Position numbers and translations under genes: made by a program. Of a stretch of DNA of 64,000 nt, positions 54,058 through 62,139 are shown one piece after another. The stretch comes from Halobacillus litoralis (lineage in GTDB: Bacteria; Bacillota; Bacilli; Bacillales; Halobacillaceae). The DNA is taken from contig NZ_WMEZ01000005.1 of NCBI RefSeq assembly GCF_009856415.1, forward strand, positions 124,001-188,000, given 5' to 3'. The notes beneath the pieces are model-generated. The model saw nothing but the letters and a program-made list of their open reading frames with translations. It was not told the origin of the DNA and searched no databases. Numbering within the stretch: position 1 is the stretch's first letter; every line of letters begins with the position of its first letter.

Positions 54058-56250
54058 ATGACGGTAACATTCCAACACTTGAAAACGAATGGAGCCTTTT
54101 TCAAGTATTTAAATAAAAAGAATCAATATAAGCAGCCTGTTCGTGAGTGTATGCTGCGGACAATGGCGAAACTTCAAGATGCAGACACAACGGAGCACCG
54201 GCCGGGGATGCTGCTTGGGAAGATCCAATCGGGGAAGACGCGGACGTTCATCGGTGTGATGGGACTCGCGTATGATCATGACTTTGATTTGGTCATTCTT
54301 TTGACGAAGGGAACGAATGCGCTCGTCAAACAGACATATGCCCGTCTTCACGAAGAGTTCGAAGGAGCGATCGAGCAGGATGCCCTGCAGGTTTTTGATA
54401 TTATGAACATGCCTGAAAATCTACGAAAGTATGAATTATCACAAAAACTGGCTCTCATCGTGAAAAAAGAAACCCATAATCTCGACCGTCTGCAAGCAGT
54501 GATGGAGAAGTATCCAGCTCTTCAAAATAAGCGCGTGCTTTTCATTGATGACGAAGCAGACTTCGCAAGTGTCGCTTACGAGTACAAGCGAGAGCAGAAC
54601 GTGACACAAATGAGGGTGATTGCCTCAAAAATCAATAACCTTAGAAAAGCGCTCGACCGCCCAGCATTTTTACAAGTAACCGCAACCCCTTATTCCCTTT
54701 ATTTGCAGCCGGAAGAAATGAAGGTCCATGTGGGGAAAGTGTTCGAACCGATTCGCCCGGCGTTCACAGAACTTGTCCCTGTACACGACCGTTATATCGG
54801 TGGGGGTGTCTATTTTGACAAAAGTGAGAAAGACGGTCACCTTGCTTCTTACCTTTATCATGAAGTGGAGGAAAAGGAGCTTGAGGTCATGAAAAAGATG
54901 GATGGTCGCCGTGTGAAAATGAACCGTTTGTTGAGTCAGAAAAATATTACGAACATACGGAAGGCGGTTGTGAACTTTATCGTAGGCGCGAGCATTCGTC
55001 GTTTTCAGCAACGGATGAAAGGGCGCAGGGAACAAAAGTATTCCTTTATCATCCACACCGAACGTGGGAAAAATGCGCATGCGTGGCAGGCCGAATTGAT
55101 CCAGGGGTTCGAAACCCTGCTTACTGAGGCGGCCCGTTCGGAATCAGAGGAGTTTCACAGGCTTGTCCGTGAATCTTACGACGATCTTATTCGTTCTGTA
55201 GAAACGTTGAAAAAGACTCCGGCACCTACTTTTAACGATGTGTATGAAGAAGTCCGTCATTCATTGGATGAAGAATATATCGTCAATAGTGTCGTCAATT
55301 CGGAAAAAGATGTGACCGAGCTGCTTGACCATAAGGGAGAATTGAAGCTTCGAGCTCCGATGAACATCTTTATTGGCGGCCAGATCCTAGATCGGGGTGT
55401 GACGATTCATAACCTGATTGGCTTCTTCTATGGAAGAAACCCGAAATCCTTTCTGCAGGATACGGTTTTGCAACACTCCCGTATGTATGGGGCGAGACCT
55501 GTCGCCGACCTTGCTGTCACTCGTTTTTACACCACACAGAAAATCTATGGAGTCATGAAACGAATCCATGAGTTCGACAGGGAACTGAGGGATGCATTCG
55601 AGCGCGGTGGCCATCACAAAGGCGTTGTTTTCATTCAAAGAGATCTCAAAGATATGATTATGCCTTGCAATCCAAACAAAATTTTATTATCAAGCCTAAC
55701 GATGATTAAACCACACAAGCGTATGCTGCCTGTCGGTTTCCAAACGGGATATAAAACGCATATTGAAAAAACGATACGCAAGATCGATCAGCTTATCGAA
55801 AAAGCTAGGAACCATGCCTGTGCGACCAATGATGGTGCCTATCTTATTCCAGTAACGAGGGCTAAGGAGATCCTCCGCCTTGTACACGGGACGCTGGAAA
55901 TGGAGACAGGTCATGATTTTCATCTCGATGAATATGAAGGGATCCTCGATTATTTGGGTTCTGAAGCTCAGGAAGGTGCTTTTGTCTGGATGATTACAAA
56001 AACGAACAGGCAAATTCGTCGCTTCAAACAGGATGGAAAGTTCGAAAACTCCCCTGATACCCCAGGTAAAGGGACAGGAGAACTGACAGTGGCAAGGAAA
56101 GTTGCTCAACAACAGCCGGCTTTAATCATGCTTCGTCAGGAAGGAAAGAAAGAACATGGATGGCGCGGGACGCCATTCTGGTGGCCTGTCCTCATTGCAC
56201 AGGCAGAAACAGCTCCGACGGTGTATGCAAATAAGACGCTCCATGACTAG
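54058..56250 (+). CDS. Z1-domain superfamily 2 helicase-like ATPase
   Basis: A 730-residue protein. It has Walker A G-K-I-Q-S-G-K-T (54-61), Walker B F-I-D-D-E-A-D (162-168) and the SF2 motif T-A-T-P-Y-S (208-213). The Z1 signature is I-G-G-Q-I-L-D-R-G-V-T-I-H-N-L-I followed by Q-D-T-V-L-Q-H-S-R-M-Y-G. Z1 ATPases usually sit in restriction or defence clusters with a methyltransferase, HATPase or AIPR protein. None is seen here. GGGAGA lies before the ATG. DNA or RNA remodelling is likely, but the target is unknown. Confidence 0.85.
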   Translation: MTVTFQHLKTNGAFFKYLNKKNQYKQPVRECMLRTMAKLQDADTTEHRPGMLLGKIQSGKTRTFIGVMGLAYDHDFDLVILLTKGTNALVKQTYARLHEEFEGAIEQDALQVFDIMNMPENLRKYELSQKLALIVKKETHNLDRLQAVMEKYPALQNKRVLFIDDEADFASVAYEYKREQNVTQMRVIASKINNLRKALDRPAFLQVTATPYSLYLQPEEMKVHVGKVFEPIRPAFTELVPVHDRYIGGGVYFDKSEKDGHLASYLYHEVEEKELEVMKKMDGRRVKMNRLLSQKNITNIRKAVVNFIVGASIRRFQQRMKGRREQKYSFIIHTERGKNAHAWQAELIQGFETLLTEAARSESEEFHRLVRESYDDLIRSVETLKKTPAPTFNDVYEEVRHSLDEEYIVNSVVNSEKDVTELLDHKGELKLRAPMNIFIGGQILDRGVTIHNLIGFFYGRNPKSFLQDTVLQHSRMYGARPVADLAVTRFYTTQKIYGVMKRIHEFDRELRDAFERGGHHKGVVFIQRDLKDMIMPCNPNKILLSSLTMIKPHKRMLPVGFQTGYKTHIEKTIRKIDQLIEKARNHACATNDGAYLIPVTRAKEILRLVHGTLEMETGHDFHLDEYEGILDYLGSEAQEGAFVWMITKTNRQIRRFKQDGKFENSPDTPGKGTGELTVARKVAQQQPALIMLRQEGKKEHGWRGTPFWWPVLIAQAETAPTVYANKTLHD

Positions 56251-56320
56251 AAGGGAAGCCTGACCAATGGGACGATTGGTACAGGCTTTTTTCTATTCCA
56301 TTCATAGGGGGTGATGTATA

Positions 56321-58795
56321 ATGGGAAGAAATACTGATGTCGAAAAAAGGATGGATGTGGAAATAATGGAAGTGGTCGGTGAGTATAACGGATGGTTGGT
56401 GCTTTTGTCAGTAGTCGTGTCCATCTTGTCTTCTTATACAGCCTTACAAATTGTGAACAGGATGGCCTCCGTTCAGCGGACAAGATATAAATGGCTGACA
56501 CTAGGAAGTCTGACTTTCGGTGGCGGCATTTGGTCGATGCATTTTATTGCCATGCTTGCTTACGACATGGGTATGCCTGTGGTGTACGACGTTGCATTAG
56601 TTGTACTAAGCATATTAGCTGCTGTTGCTTCCAGTTTCACCGCCTTTTTTATTATCAGTAAAGGATTGGATAAGAAGATCTGGCGGTTTACGGGAGCCGT
56701 GCTGATTGCTTTGAGCATCGTGTCCATGCATTACATCGGTATGGATGCCATGAAGATGAACGCCTTCATAGAATACAATCCATGGCTGGTGGCGGTGTCG
56801 GGAGCTATTGCGTTAGCTGTTTCCTTTGTAGGGTTACGTCTCTTTTCCTTGTATGCACAAAAAGGGAAGGTCGATAACGAAAAGGATCACTGGAAAGTAT
56901 GGGGAAGTTCAACGTTTATGGGGATGGCCATTTCCGGCATGCACTATACGGGGATGGAATCGGCTACCTTTTTTATGGAAGGAAGCAGCCAATCTGCGAT
57001 CAGTGGTCCCGTTGTGGATCCGACTATGCTTGCCTGGATGATTGCTGGCGGAGTGATCGCAACCATCGGATTTTTGATTGTGTTGATTAAATTTGATACG
57101 GAAATGGAAACGACAAACACACGTCTTGAAGTGGCGAACCAAATGTATCGTTCCATATTAGAATCCGCCAACGATGCCGTCGTAACTTCGGATGAAAAAG
57201 GAATAGTTCTGGCTTGGAACAAATCCGCTGAGCAAACGTTCGGTTATAGGGCGGAAGAAATGATTGGTGAGCCTTTAACGAAAGTGATGCCCGCACACTA
57301 TAGGAATGCGCATCAACAAGGCATAGAGAGATATAATCAAACCAGGAATGCCCGCGTAATCGGAAAGACCGTAGAACTTGAAGGTTTACATAAAGAAGGA
57401 TCTACTTTTCCTATGGAACTTTCCTTATCGACGGTTGAAGACAAAGGAAGGACCTATTTTACAGGCATTATCCGGGATATTACCGAGCGTATCGAAAATG
57501 AAGAGCGTATCCGAGAACTGGTTTACAAAGATGACCTCACCCATTTACCTAACCGACGTGCTCTGTATGAACATTTGGCTGGGTATATTCAGGACGTGCA
57601 TGAAAAAATTGCGGTCATGTTTTTGGATTTTGACCGATTCAAACAGGTCAATGATGTTTATGGACACCGGATGGGTGACTTGTTGCTGAATGAAGGGGCT
57701 TTACGTGTAAAATACCATTTGACTGAAGGCGACCTCTTGGCCAGGCAGAGCGGAGATGAGTTTATCATTGTTCTCCCAGACACAAGTGTGGGAGGGGCGA
57801 AAAGCATCGCTGAGTCGATTATAGAGGAAATTGCTGCTCCATTTAAAATAGAAGATAGAGATCTTTACATTTCAGGGTCAATTGGAATCAGTCTCTATCC
57901 AGAGGATGGGACCACTCCCGATCTGCTCATCAAGCGGGCTGATACGTCAATGTATCAGGCGAAACAGGATGGTGGAGGGCAGTATTGTTTTTATACGGAA
58001 GAAATGGATCAGCATATCACTCGGAAACTCCAACTGGAAAACGGGCTGAGAAAAGCCATCGAGCAAGAGGGGATTGATGTGTATTATCAGCCGCAAGTGG
58101 ACGTGAGGTCAGGGGAAATTATTGGCTTTGAGGCCCTAGCTCGCTGGAACCACCCAGAATTCGGTTTCATACGCCCAGATGAATTCATACCTCTGGCAGA
58201 AGAGACGAAATTGATCGTTCCTCTCGGAGAGAAAATCTTACTTGAAGCTTGTCGCCAATATCAGCAATGGATGGATGAAGGCCATGACCTAGAAAGAATC
58301 AGTGTCAATTTATCAGCCATCCAGTTCATGGATCCGACCGTCGTTTCTACCGTCGAGAGCGTTCTTAAACAAACGAAAGTAGCACCTGCACATTTGGAAA
58401 TCGAACTTACTGAAAGTATTGTACAGGATTCCACACAGGCACTCCCGGTGATGAACCGGTTGAAAAAAATGGGGATTCAACTTGCATTGGACGATTTTGG
58501 AACAGGATTTTCATCACTCAGTTACTTGAAAGACTTTCCATTAGATACATTGAAAGTGGACCGTTCATTTATTCAGACCATTCATGAGAATGAAAAGGAC
58601 CGAGCGGTTGTGGATACCGTTATCCAATTGGCGGATCGGCTCGGGTTAAGTGTCATTGCAGAAGGGGTAGAAACGGAAGTCCAGCTGGATTACCTCCGCA
58701 GTCGCGGGTGTGCGGAATATCAAGGGTATGTATTCAGTAAGCCGTTAAGCAAAACAGAAGCAAGTGCTCTTTTAACTCAATCGATGGCTATGTAA
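56321..58795 (+). CDS. MHYT-PAS-GGDEF-EAL cyclic-di-GMP protein
   Basis: An 824-residue membrane protein. The seven-helix MHYT sensor contains M-H-F-I-A-M, M-H-Y-I-G-M and M-H-Y-T-G-M; the His/Met pairs are thought to bind copper or a gas. A PAS domain follows, then GGDEF with S-G-D-E-F, and EAL with F-E-A-L-A-R-W, D-D-F-G-T-G-F-S-S-L and E-G-V-E-T. The EAL half looks intact, so it is likely a c-di-GMP phosphodiesterase. The altered GGDEF may bind GTP or retain cyclase activity. GGGGGTG precedes the ATG. Confidence 0.93.
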   Translation: MGRNTDVEKRMDVEIMEVVGEYNGWLVLLSVVVSILSSYTALQIVNRMASVQRTRYKWLTLGSLTFGGGIWSMHFIAMLAYDMGMPVVYDVALVVLSILAAVASSFTAFFIISKGLDKKIWRFTGAVLIALSIVSMHYIGMDAMKMNAFIEYNPWLVAVSGAIALAVSFVGLRLFSLYAQKGKVDNEKDHWKVWGSSTFMGMAISGMHYTGMESATFFMEGSSQSAISGPVVDPTMLAWMIAGGVIATIGFLIVLIKFDTEMETTNTRLEVANQMYRSILESANDAVVTSDEKGIVLAWNKSAEQTFGYRAEEMIGEPLTKVMPAHYRNAHQQGIERYNQTRNARVIGKTVELEGLHKEGSTFPMELSLSTVEDKGRTYFTGIIRDITERIENEERIRELVYKDDLTHLPNRRALYEHLAGYIQDVHEKIAVMFLDFDRFKQVNDVYGHRMGDLLLNEGALRVKYHLTEGDLLARQSGDEFIIVLPDTSVGGAKSIAESIIEEIAAPFKIEDRDLYISGSIGISLYPEDGTTPDLLIKRADTSMYQAKQDGGGQYCFYTEEMDQHITRKLQLENGLRKAIEQEGIDVYYQPQVDVRSGEIIGFEALARWNHPEFGFIRPDEFIPLAEETKLIVPLGEKILLEACRQYQQWMDEGHDLERISVNLSAIQFMDPTVVSTVESVLKQTKVAPAHLEIELTESIVQDSTQALPVMNRLKKMGIQLALDDFGTGFSSLSYLKDFPLDTLKVDRSFIQTIHENEKDRAVVDTVIQLADRLGLSVIAEGVETEVQLDYLRSRGCAEYQGYVFSKPLSKTEASALLTQSMAM

Positions 58796-58830
58796 TAAGC
58801 ACAAAGCTTTGCCATTAAAGAATATGGCAG

Positions 58831-58963
58831 GATTGTGTAAGGCTTGATTTCGATACTTTTATTGGAGGTTAGGGGCTCCGGGAAAAGGTTCGCTTTCCGT
58901 GGGCGAGTCATTCCCCGCAGCCCCTAAACTCACACAAAAGTCTCGAAACTGAGTCTCACAATC
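58831..58963. repeat. Long imperfect palindrome, repeat-element-like
   Basis: Nested inverted segments: GATTGTG (58831) with CACAATC (58957), TTTCGA with TCGAAA, CTTTT with AAAAG, and TTAGGGGCT with AGCCCCTAA around a GC-rich centre. It fills most of the gap after the MHYT gene. The style recalls palindromic intergenic elements seen in Bacilli; identity unverified. Confidence 0.6.
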
Positions 58964-59001
58964 GGGAGCGTTTCTTTAACTCTTTGAATTTTAGGATAGA
59001 A

Positions 59002-59027
59002 AAAAAGACCCAGTGATGGGTCTTTTT
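59002..59027. terminator. Terminator of the minus-strand small gene
   Basis: AAAAAGACCC/GGGTCTTTTT around a six-base loop. Confidence 0.85.
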
Positions 59028-59034
59028 CTATTTC

Positions 59035-59292
59035 TTATTTTTCAATGGGCTCATCAAATAGATCCGTGAATTTGGCGACGTTCTCGTAACTGAATTCGAA
59101 CGCCATGCGTACTTCACCAAATCCAGGTTGATAGAAATAGCCCTGAACTTCATAACTGCCCGGGTTTTCTCTGACTTTTGTTAGATGGAAGTATCTTTGG
59201 ATGAACTGGGCCATTTCCTCCAGTTTCTTATTCCGTACCTTGATCCATTGGTCTCTTAATTCTTCTGTGGGAAAGTCAGATTCTTTTAACAT
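59035..59292 (-). CDS. Hypothetical protein, 85 residues
   Basis: A small acidic protein with helices at the N-terminus (E-E-L-R-D-Q-W-I-K-V-R) and a beta-rich middle (Y-E-V-Q-G-Y-F-Y-Q-P-G-F-G-E-V-R). No family is recognised. GAGGAG seven bases before the ATG and a terminator downstream support it as a real gene. Confidence 0.6.
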   Translation of the reverse strand: MLKESDFPTEELRDQWIKVRNKKLEEMAQFIQRYFHLTKVRENPGSYEVQGYFYQPGFGEVRMAFEFSYENVAKFTDLFDEPIEK

Positions 59293-59492
59293 TTGCTCAC
59301 TCCTCTACGGAAATCAAAGCTATGAAACTGTTTGTTACCATTATACTATAAAAGCTCACAGTGATTTTCAACTGCTATCCGAAAATTGTGACACTCTCTC
59401 ACTTAATCTCTAAAAGCTTATGTGCAGGAGAACTAGATTATTAGTCGTTTTTGAGGGAGTATCATTTTCAGGGAAGATTTTTGAAAATACAC

Positions 59493-59523
59493 TTTACCTT
59501 TACGTAACGTTACCCTTTATAGT
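59493..59523 (+). promoter_or_regulatory. MerR-type promoter with 19-bp spacer
   Basis: TTTACC (59493-59498) and TATAGT (59518-59523) are separated by 19 bases, the diagnostic spacing of MerR-activated promoters. The spacer contains the palindrome GTAACGTTAC (59504-59513). The downstream gene encodes a MerR protein, so autoregulation is likely. Confidence 0.75.
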
Positions 59524-59548
59524 GGGATTTGAAAAGGGGGATTGCTTC

Positions 59549-60598
59549 ATGAAGATTACTGAAGTAGCGAAAAAATTAGAAACAACGCCAAGAACTATAC
59601 GTTTTTACGAAGAAAAAGGATTGATTTCACCGGGAAAAGCGAGCAATGGCTATCGTATGTACACAGAGGAAGAGGTCAAGGATTTGCGTACCATCCTGGC
59701 TTTGAGGGAGGTCGGCTTATCTACGAAGGAAATTAAAAAGGCATTGGAGCAAAATGATGATTTTACGGATTATCTACACACCCAGCGTTCATTGCTTTAT
59801 GAAGAGATGATTCAGATCAGAGATATGGTGGCAACGATAGACTGTATGGTTGGTAGAAGTGGACAGGCAGGGAAGGAGGAGCAAATGATGAATATGGCAC
59901 GTGAGTTGAAAGGTTTAAAAGTAAAGAGAACCAGCTGGAAGGATCGTTGGAATTTTGACGATCAGGCGGAGGATTATGATAATAACATTAAAACGACGGG
60001 GTATCGTTTTAATGTACATGAGCATTATGAAGAAGCTCTAGCGAAGGCGCATAGATGGGTGAATGCATCATCAGGTGAACGTGGCGTAGATATAGGGGCA
60101 GGGACAGGGAACCTGACCGGACTTTTTCTAAGCCAAGGTATTTCTATGATTGCTGTTGATCAGTCTAAGGAAATGTTGAAGATGTGTGCAAAGAAGCATC
60201 CTGAAACGGAAACGCGTCTTGGTCATTTTCTTTCTCTCCCATTAAATGATAAAGAGACGGAATTCGTTGTCTCGAGCTACGCGCTTCATCATTTAACAGA
60301 TGAGGAGAAGGAGCTTGCCCTTGCTGAGATGGATCGAGTCTTAGGTGAGAAGGGGCGAGTGGTGATTGCAGACTTAATGTTTAGGGATGCGTCGGACAGG
60401 GAGGACGTTCTCCGCACCTATCAAGAATCAGGAAATGTAGAAGCGGTGGAGGCAATTGAAGATGAGTACTATGCTGATCGTTCTCGCTTGATCAGATGGT
60501 GGGAAAGTCACGGATACGATGTGAAAGTCCATCAGTTCAATTCCATTCTCCATCTGCTCTTTGCTCAAAAGGTGGAGAGGAGGTCACCGAATGAATGA
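59549..60598 (+). CDS. MerR regulator fused to a SAM-dependent methyltransferase
   Basis: A 349-residue fusion. Residues 1-110 are a MerR regulator (T-P-R-T-I-R-F-Y-E-E-K-G-L-I, then G-Y-R-M-Y, with a dimerisation helix). Residues about 135-345 are a class I methyltransferase (G-V-D-I-G-A-G-T-G-N-L-T-G-L, S-S-Y-A-L-H-H-L). The promoter has the 19-base MerR spacing. The fused enzyme may sense its ligand through the methyl acceptor or SAM. It overlaps the NUDIX start by 8 bases. The start at 59549 follows AAGGGGG. Confidence 0.9.
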   Translation: MKITEVAKKLETTPRTIRFYEEKGLISPGKASNGYRMYTEEEVKDLRTILALREVGLSTKEIKKALEQNDDFTDYLHTQRSLLYEEMIQIRDMVATIDCMVGRSGQAGKEEQMMNMARELKGLKVKRTSWKDRWNFDDQAEDYDNNIKTTGYRFNVHEHYEEALAKAHRWVNASSGERGVDIGAGTGNLTGLFLSQGISMIAVDQSKEMLKMCAKKHPETETRLGHFLSLPLNDKETEFVVSSYALHHLTDEEKELALAEMDRVLGEKGRVVIADLMFRDASDREDVLRTYQESGNVEAVEAIEDEYYADRSRLIRWWESHGYDVKVHQFNSILHLLFAQKVERRSPNE

Positions 60599-61061
60599 CT
60601 ATATCCAGACAATGCGTCAGATGATCGGCCACGAAACCTTGCTGACTGTCGGTTGTGGTGCAATAATTGAAGATTCCAATGGTCGTATTCTGCTGCAAAA
60701 ACGTTCGGATCATGGAGTGTGGGGCATTCCGGGCGGCCTTCTTGAAATTGGAGAGACCTTCGATGCGGCAGTCAAACGGGAAGTGAAGGAGGAAACCGGG
60801 CTGGAATTGAAAGAACTCGATTTGTTTGGCATATACTCCGGTGAAAGTGGATTTGCTACTTATGAGAATGGAGACAAAGTGTTCAGCGTGCAAATTGTCT
60901 TTCGAAGTACGTGTTATGAAGGAAAGCTGGCAACGAACCACGAGAGTAAGGAGCAGGCTTTTTTCCATGCTGATGATATTCAAGAGAATCTTCTGAACCC
61001 TCATCAGGCGCCGTTTCTTCTTGATTGGATGAAAGGAGTACGTACACCGGTCATCCGCTGA
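60591..61061 (+). CDS. NUDIX hydrolase
   Basis: A 156-residue protein with the Nudix box G-G-L-L-E-I-G-E-T-F, then R-E-V-K-E-E-T-G, fitting G-x5-E-x7-R-E-U-x-E-E-x-G-U. It cleaves a nucleoside diphosphate linked to another moiety; the substrate is unknown. Translation is coupled to the MerR-methyltransferase fusion (ATG inside its last codons, with GGAGGTCACCGA upstream). Confidence 0.92.
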   Translation: MNDYIQTMRQMIGHETLLTVGCGAIIEDSNGRILLQKRSDHGVWGIPGGLLEIGETFDAAVKREVKEETGLELKELDLFGIYSGESGFATYENGDKVFSVQIVFRSTCYEGKLATNHESKEQAFFHADDIQENLLNPHQAPFLLDWMKGVRTPVIR

Positions 61062-61181
61062 TGAAATCCTTTTTTTCTTTCCACAAATTTTCCACATTTG
61101 TAGCAAAGACAAAATATTCCTTGAAGAAGCCTTGTCGTGACAGTGTTCTTCGTACCTTTTATGTGTAAATGGGTTTGTGAC

Positions 61182-61225
61182 CACCGATATCGGTGTGTTT
61201 ACAGACGGTCGTTCCGTGTTACAAT
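61182..61225 (+). promoter_or_regulatory. Promoter and palindrome before the SurA-like gene
   Basis: Perfect palindrome CACCGATATCGGTG (61182-61195) abuts a promoter TTTACA (61198-61203), 16 bases, TACAAT (61220-61225). It looks like an operator; the regulator is unknown. Confidence 0.5.
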
Positions 61226-61259
61226 GGCTAACACAACGATGAATAAAGGAGAAATGACA

Positions 61260-62024
61260 TTGAATAAAAAGTGGTTACTAAGTTTACTATTTGTAGCGTT
61301 CGTTTCTTTACTAGCTGCCTGCGGTAACGATGAAGAAGGCGCATCTGATAATAAGGAACAGGAAAAACAAGAGGAAACAGAACAAGCAGAATCCGGTGAA
61401 CAACCTGAAGCACCTAAGCCAGATCTTGAAGGTGTCCCTGAAGTTGTCGCTAGTGTAAATGGTACAGAAATTAAAAAAGAAGAATTCGAAACGACTTATA
61501 AAGGGCAGTTCCAACAAGCAGCGATGCAGTCTCAAATGACAGGTCAAGAACTTGATCAAGATCAATTGAAGAAGCAAGTAGCCGAAAGCCTGGTTGGACA
61601 AGAGCTGTTGATGCAGGAAGCGGATAACCGTGAATTTACAGCTTCTGAAAAAGAAGTAAATCAGACCCTTGAGGAGTTGGCAAAGCAACAGCAAGTCGGT
61701 TCTGCTGATGAATTTCTTGCAGCGCTGGAAGAACAAGGGATGAGCGAGAAGGAAGTAAAGTCTCAAGTTAAGACGCAAGTTAAAATTGATAAGCTGATTG
61801 CTGAAGAAGCTGGCGATGTGAAGCCTTCAGAAGAAGAAATCAAAGAAGCTTATGACAAAATGAAAGAGCAGCAAGAAAAAATGGATACAGAACAAGAAGT
61901 TCCATCTTATGAAGAAGCAAAACCAACGATTGAACAGCAGTTGACTCGTCAAAAAGAAGGACAAGCCACTCAAAAACTCGTTGACAGCCTTCGTGAAGAA
62001 GCAGAAGTTACAGTTAACTTGTAA
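61260..62024 (+). CDS. SurA N-terminal-like lipoprotein chaperone
   Basis: A 254-residue lipoprotein with the lipobox L-L-A-A-C and an acidic linker, then a helical SurA_N domain (V-A-S-V-N-G-T-E-I-K-K-E-E-F). No parvulin PPIase motif is seen, unlike PrsA. Likely a peptide-binding folding factor outside the membrane. The TTG at 61260 has AAGGAG eight bases upstream. Confidence 0.85.
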   Translation: MNKKWLLSLLFVAFVSLLAACGNDEEGASDNKEQEKQEETEQAESGEQPEAPKPDLEGVPEVVASVNGTEIKKEEFETTYKGQFQQAAMQSQMTGQELDQDQLKKQVAESLVGQELLMQEADNREFTASEKEVNQTLEELAKQQQVGSADEFLAALEEQGMSEKEVKSQVKTQVKIDKLIAEEAGDVKPSEEEIKEAYDKMKEQQEKMDTEQEVPSYEEAKPTIEQQLTRQKEGQATQKLVDSLREEAEVTVNL

Positions 62025-62037
62025 GACCCGATTAAAA

Positions 62038-62066
62038 ACCAGACCTTTAAAAGGTCTGGTTTTTTG
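62038..62066 (+). terminator. Terminator of the SurA-like gene
   Basis: ACCAGACCTT/AAGGTCTGGT followed by TTTTT. Confidence 0.9.
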
Positions 62067-62102
62067 ATGTGTATGAATGGAATAATATGTAAGAGAAATA
62101 AA

Positions 62103-62135
62103 AAAACTCTACTGGAGCAGAAGTAGAGTTTTTAA
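62103..62135 (-). terminator. Terminator of the DUF2207 gene
   Basis: AAACTCTACT/AGTAGAGTTT; on the minus strand it ends in a T run. Confidence 0.75.
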
Positions 62136-62139
62136 TGGT

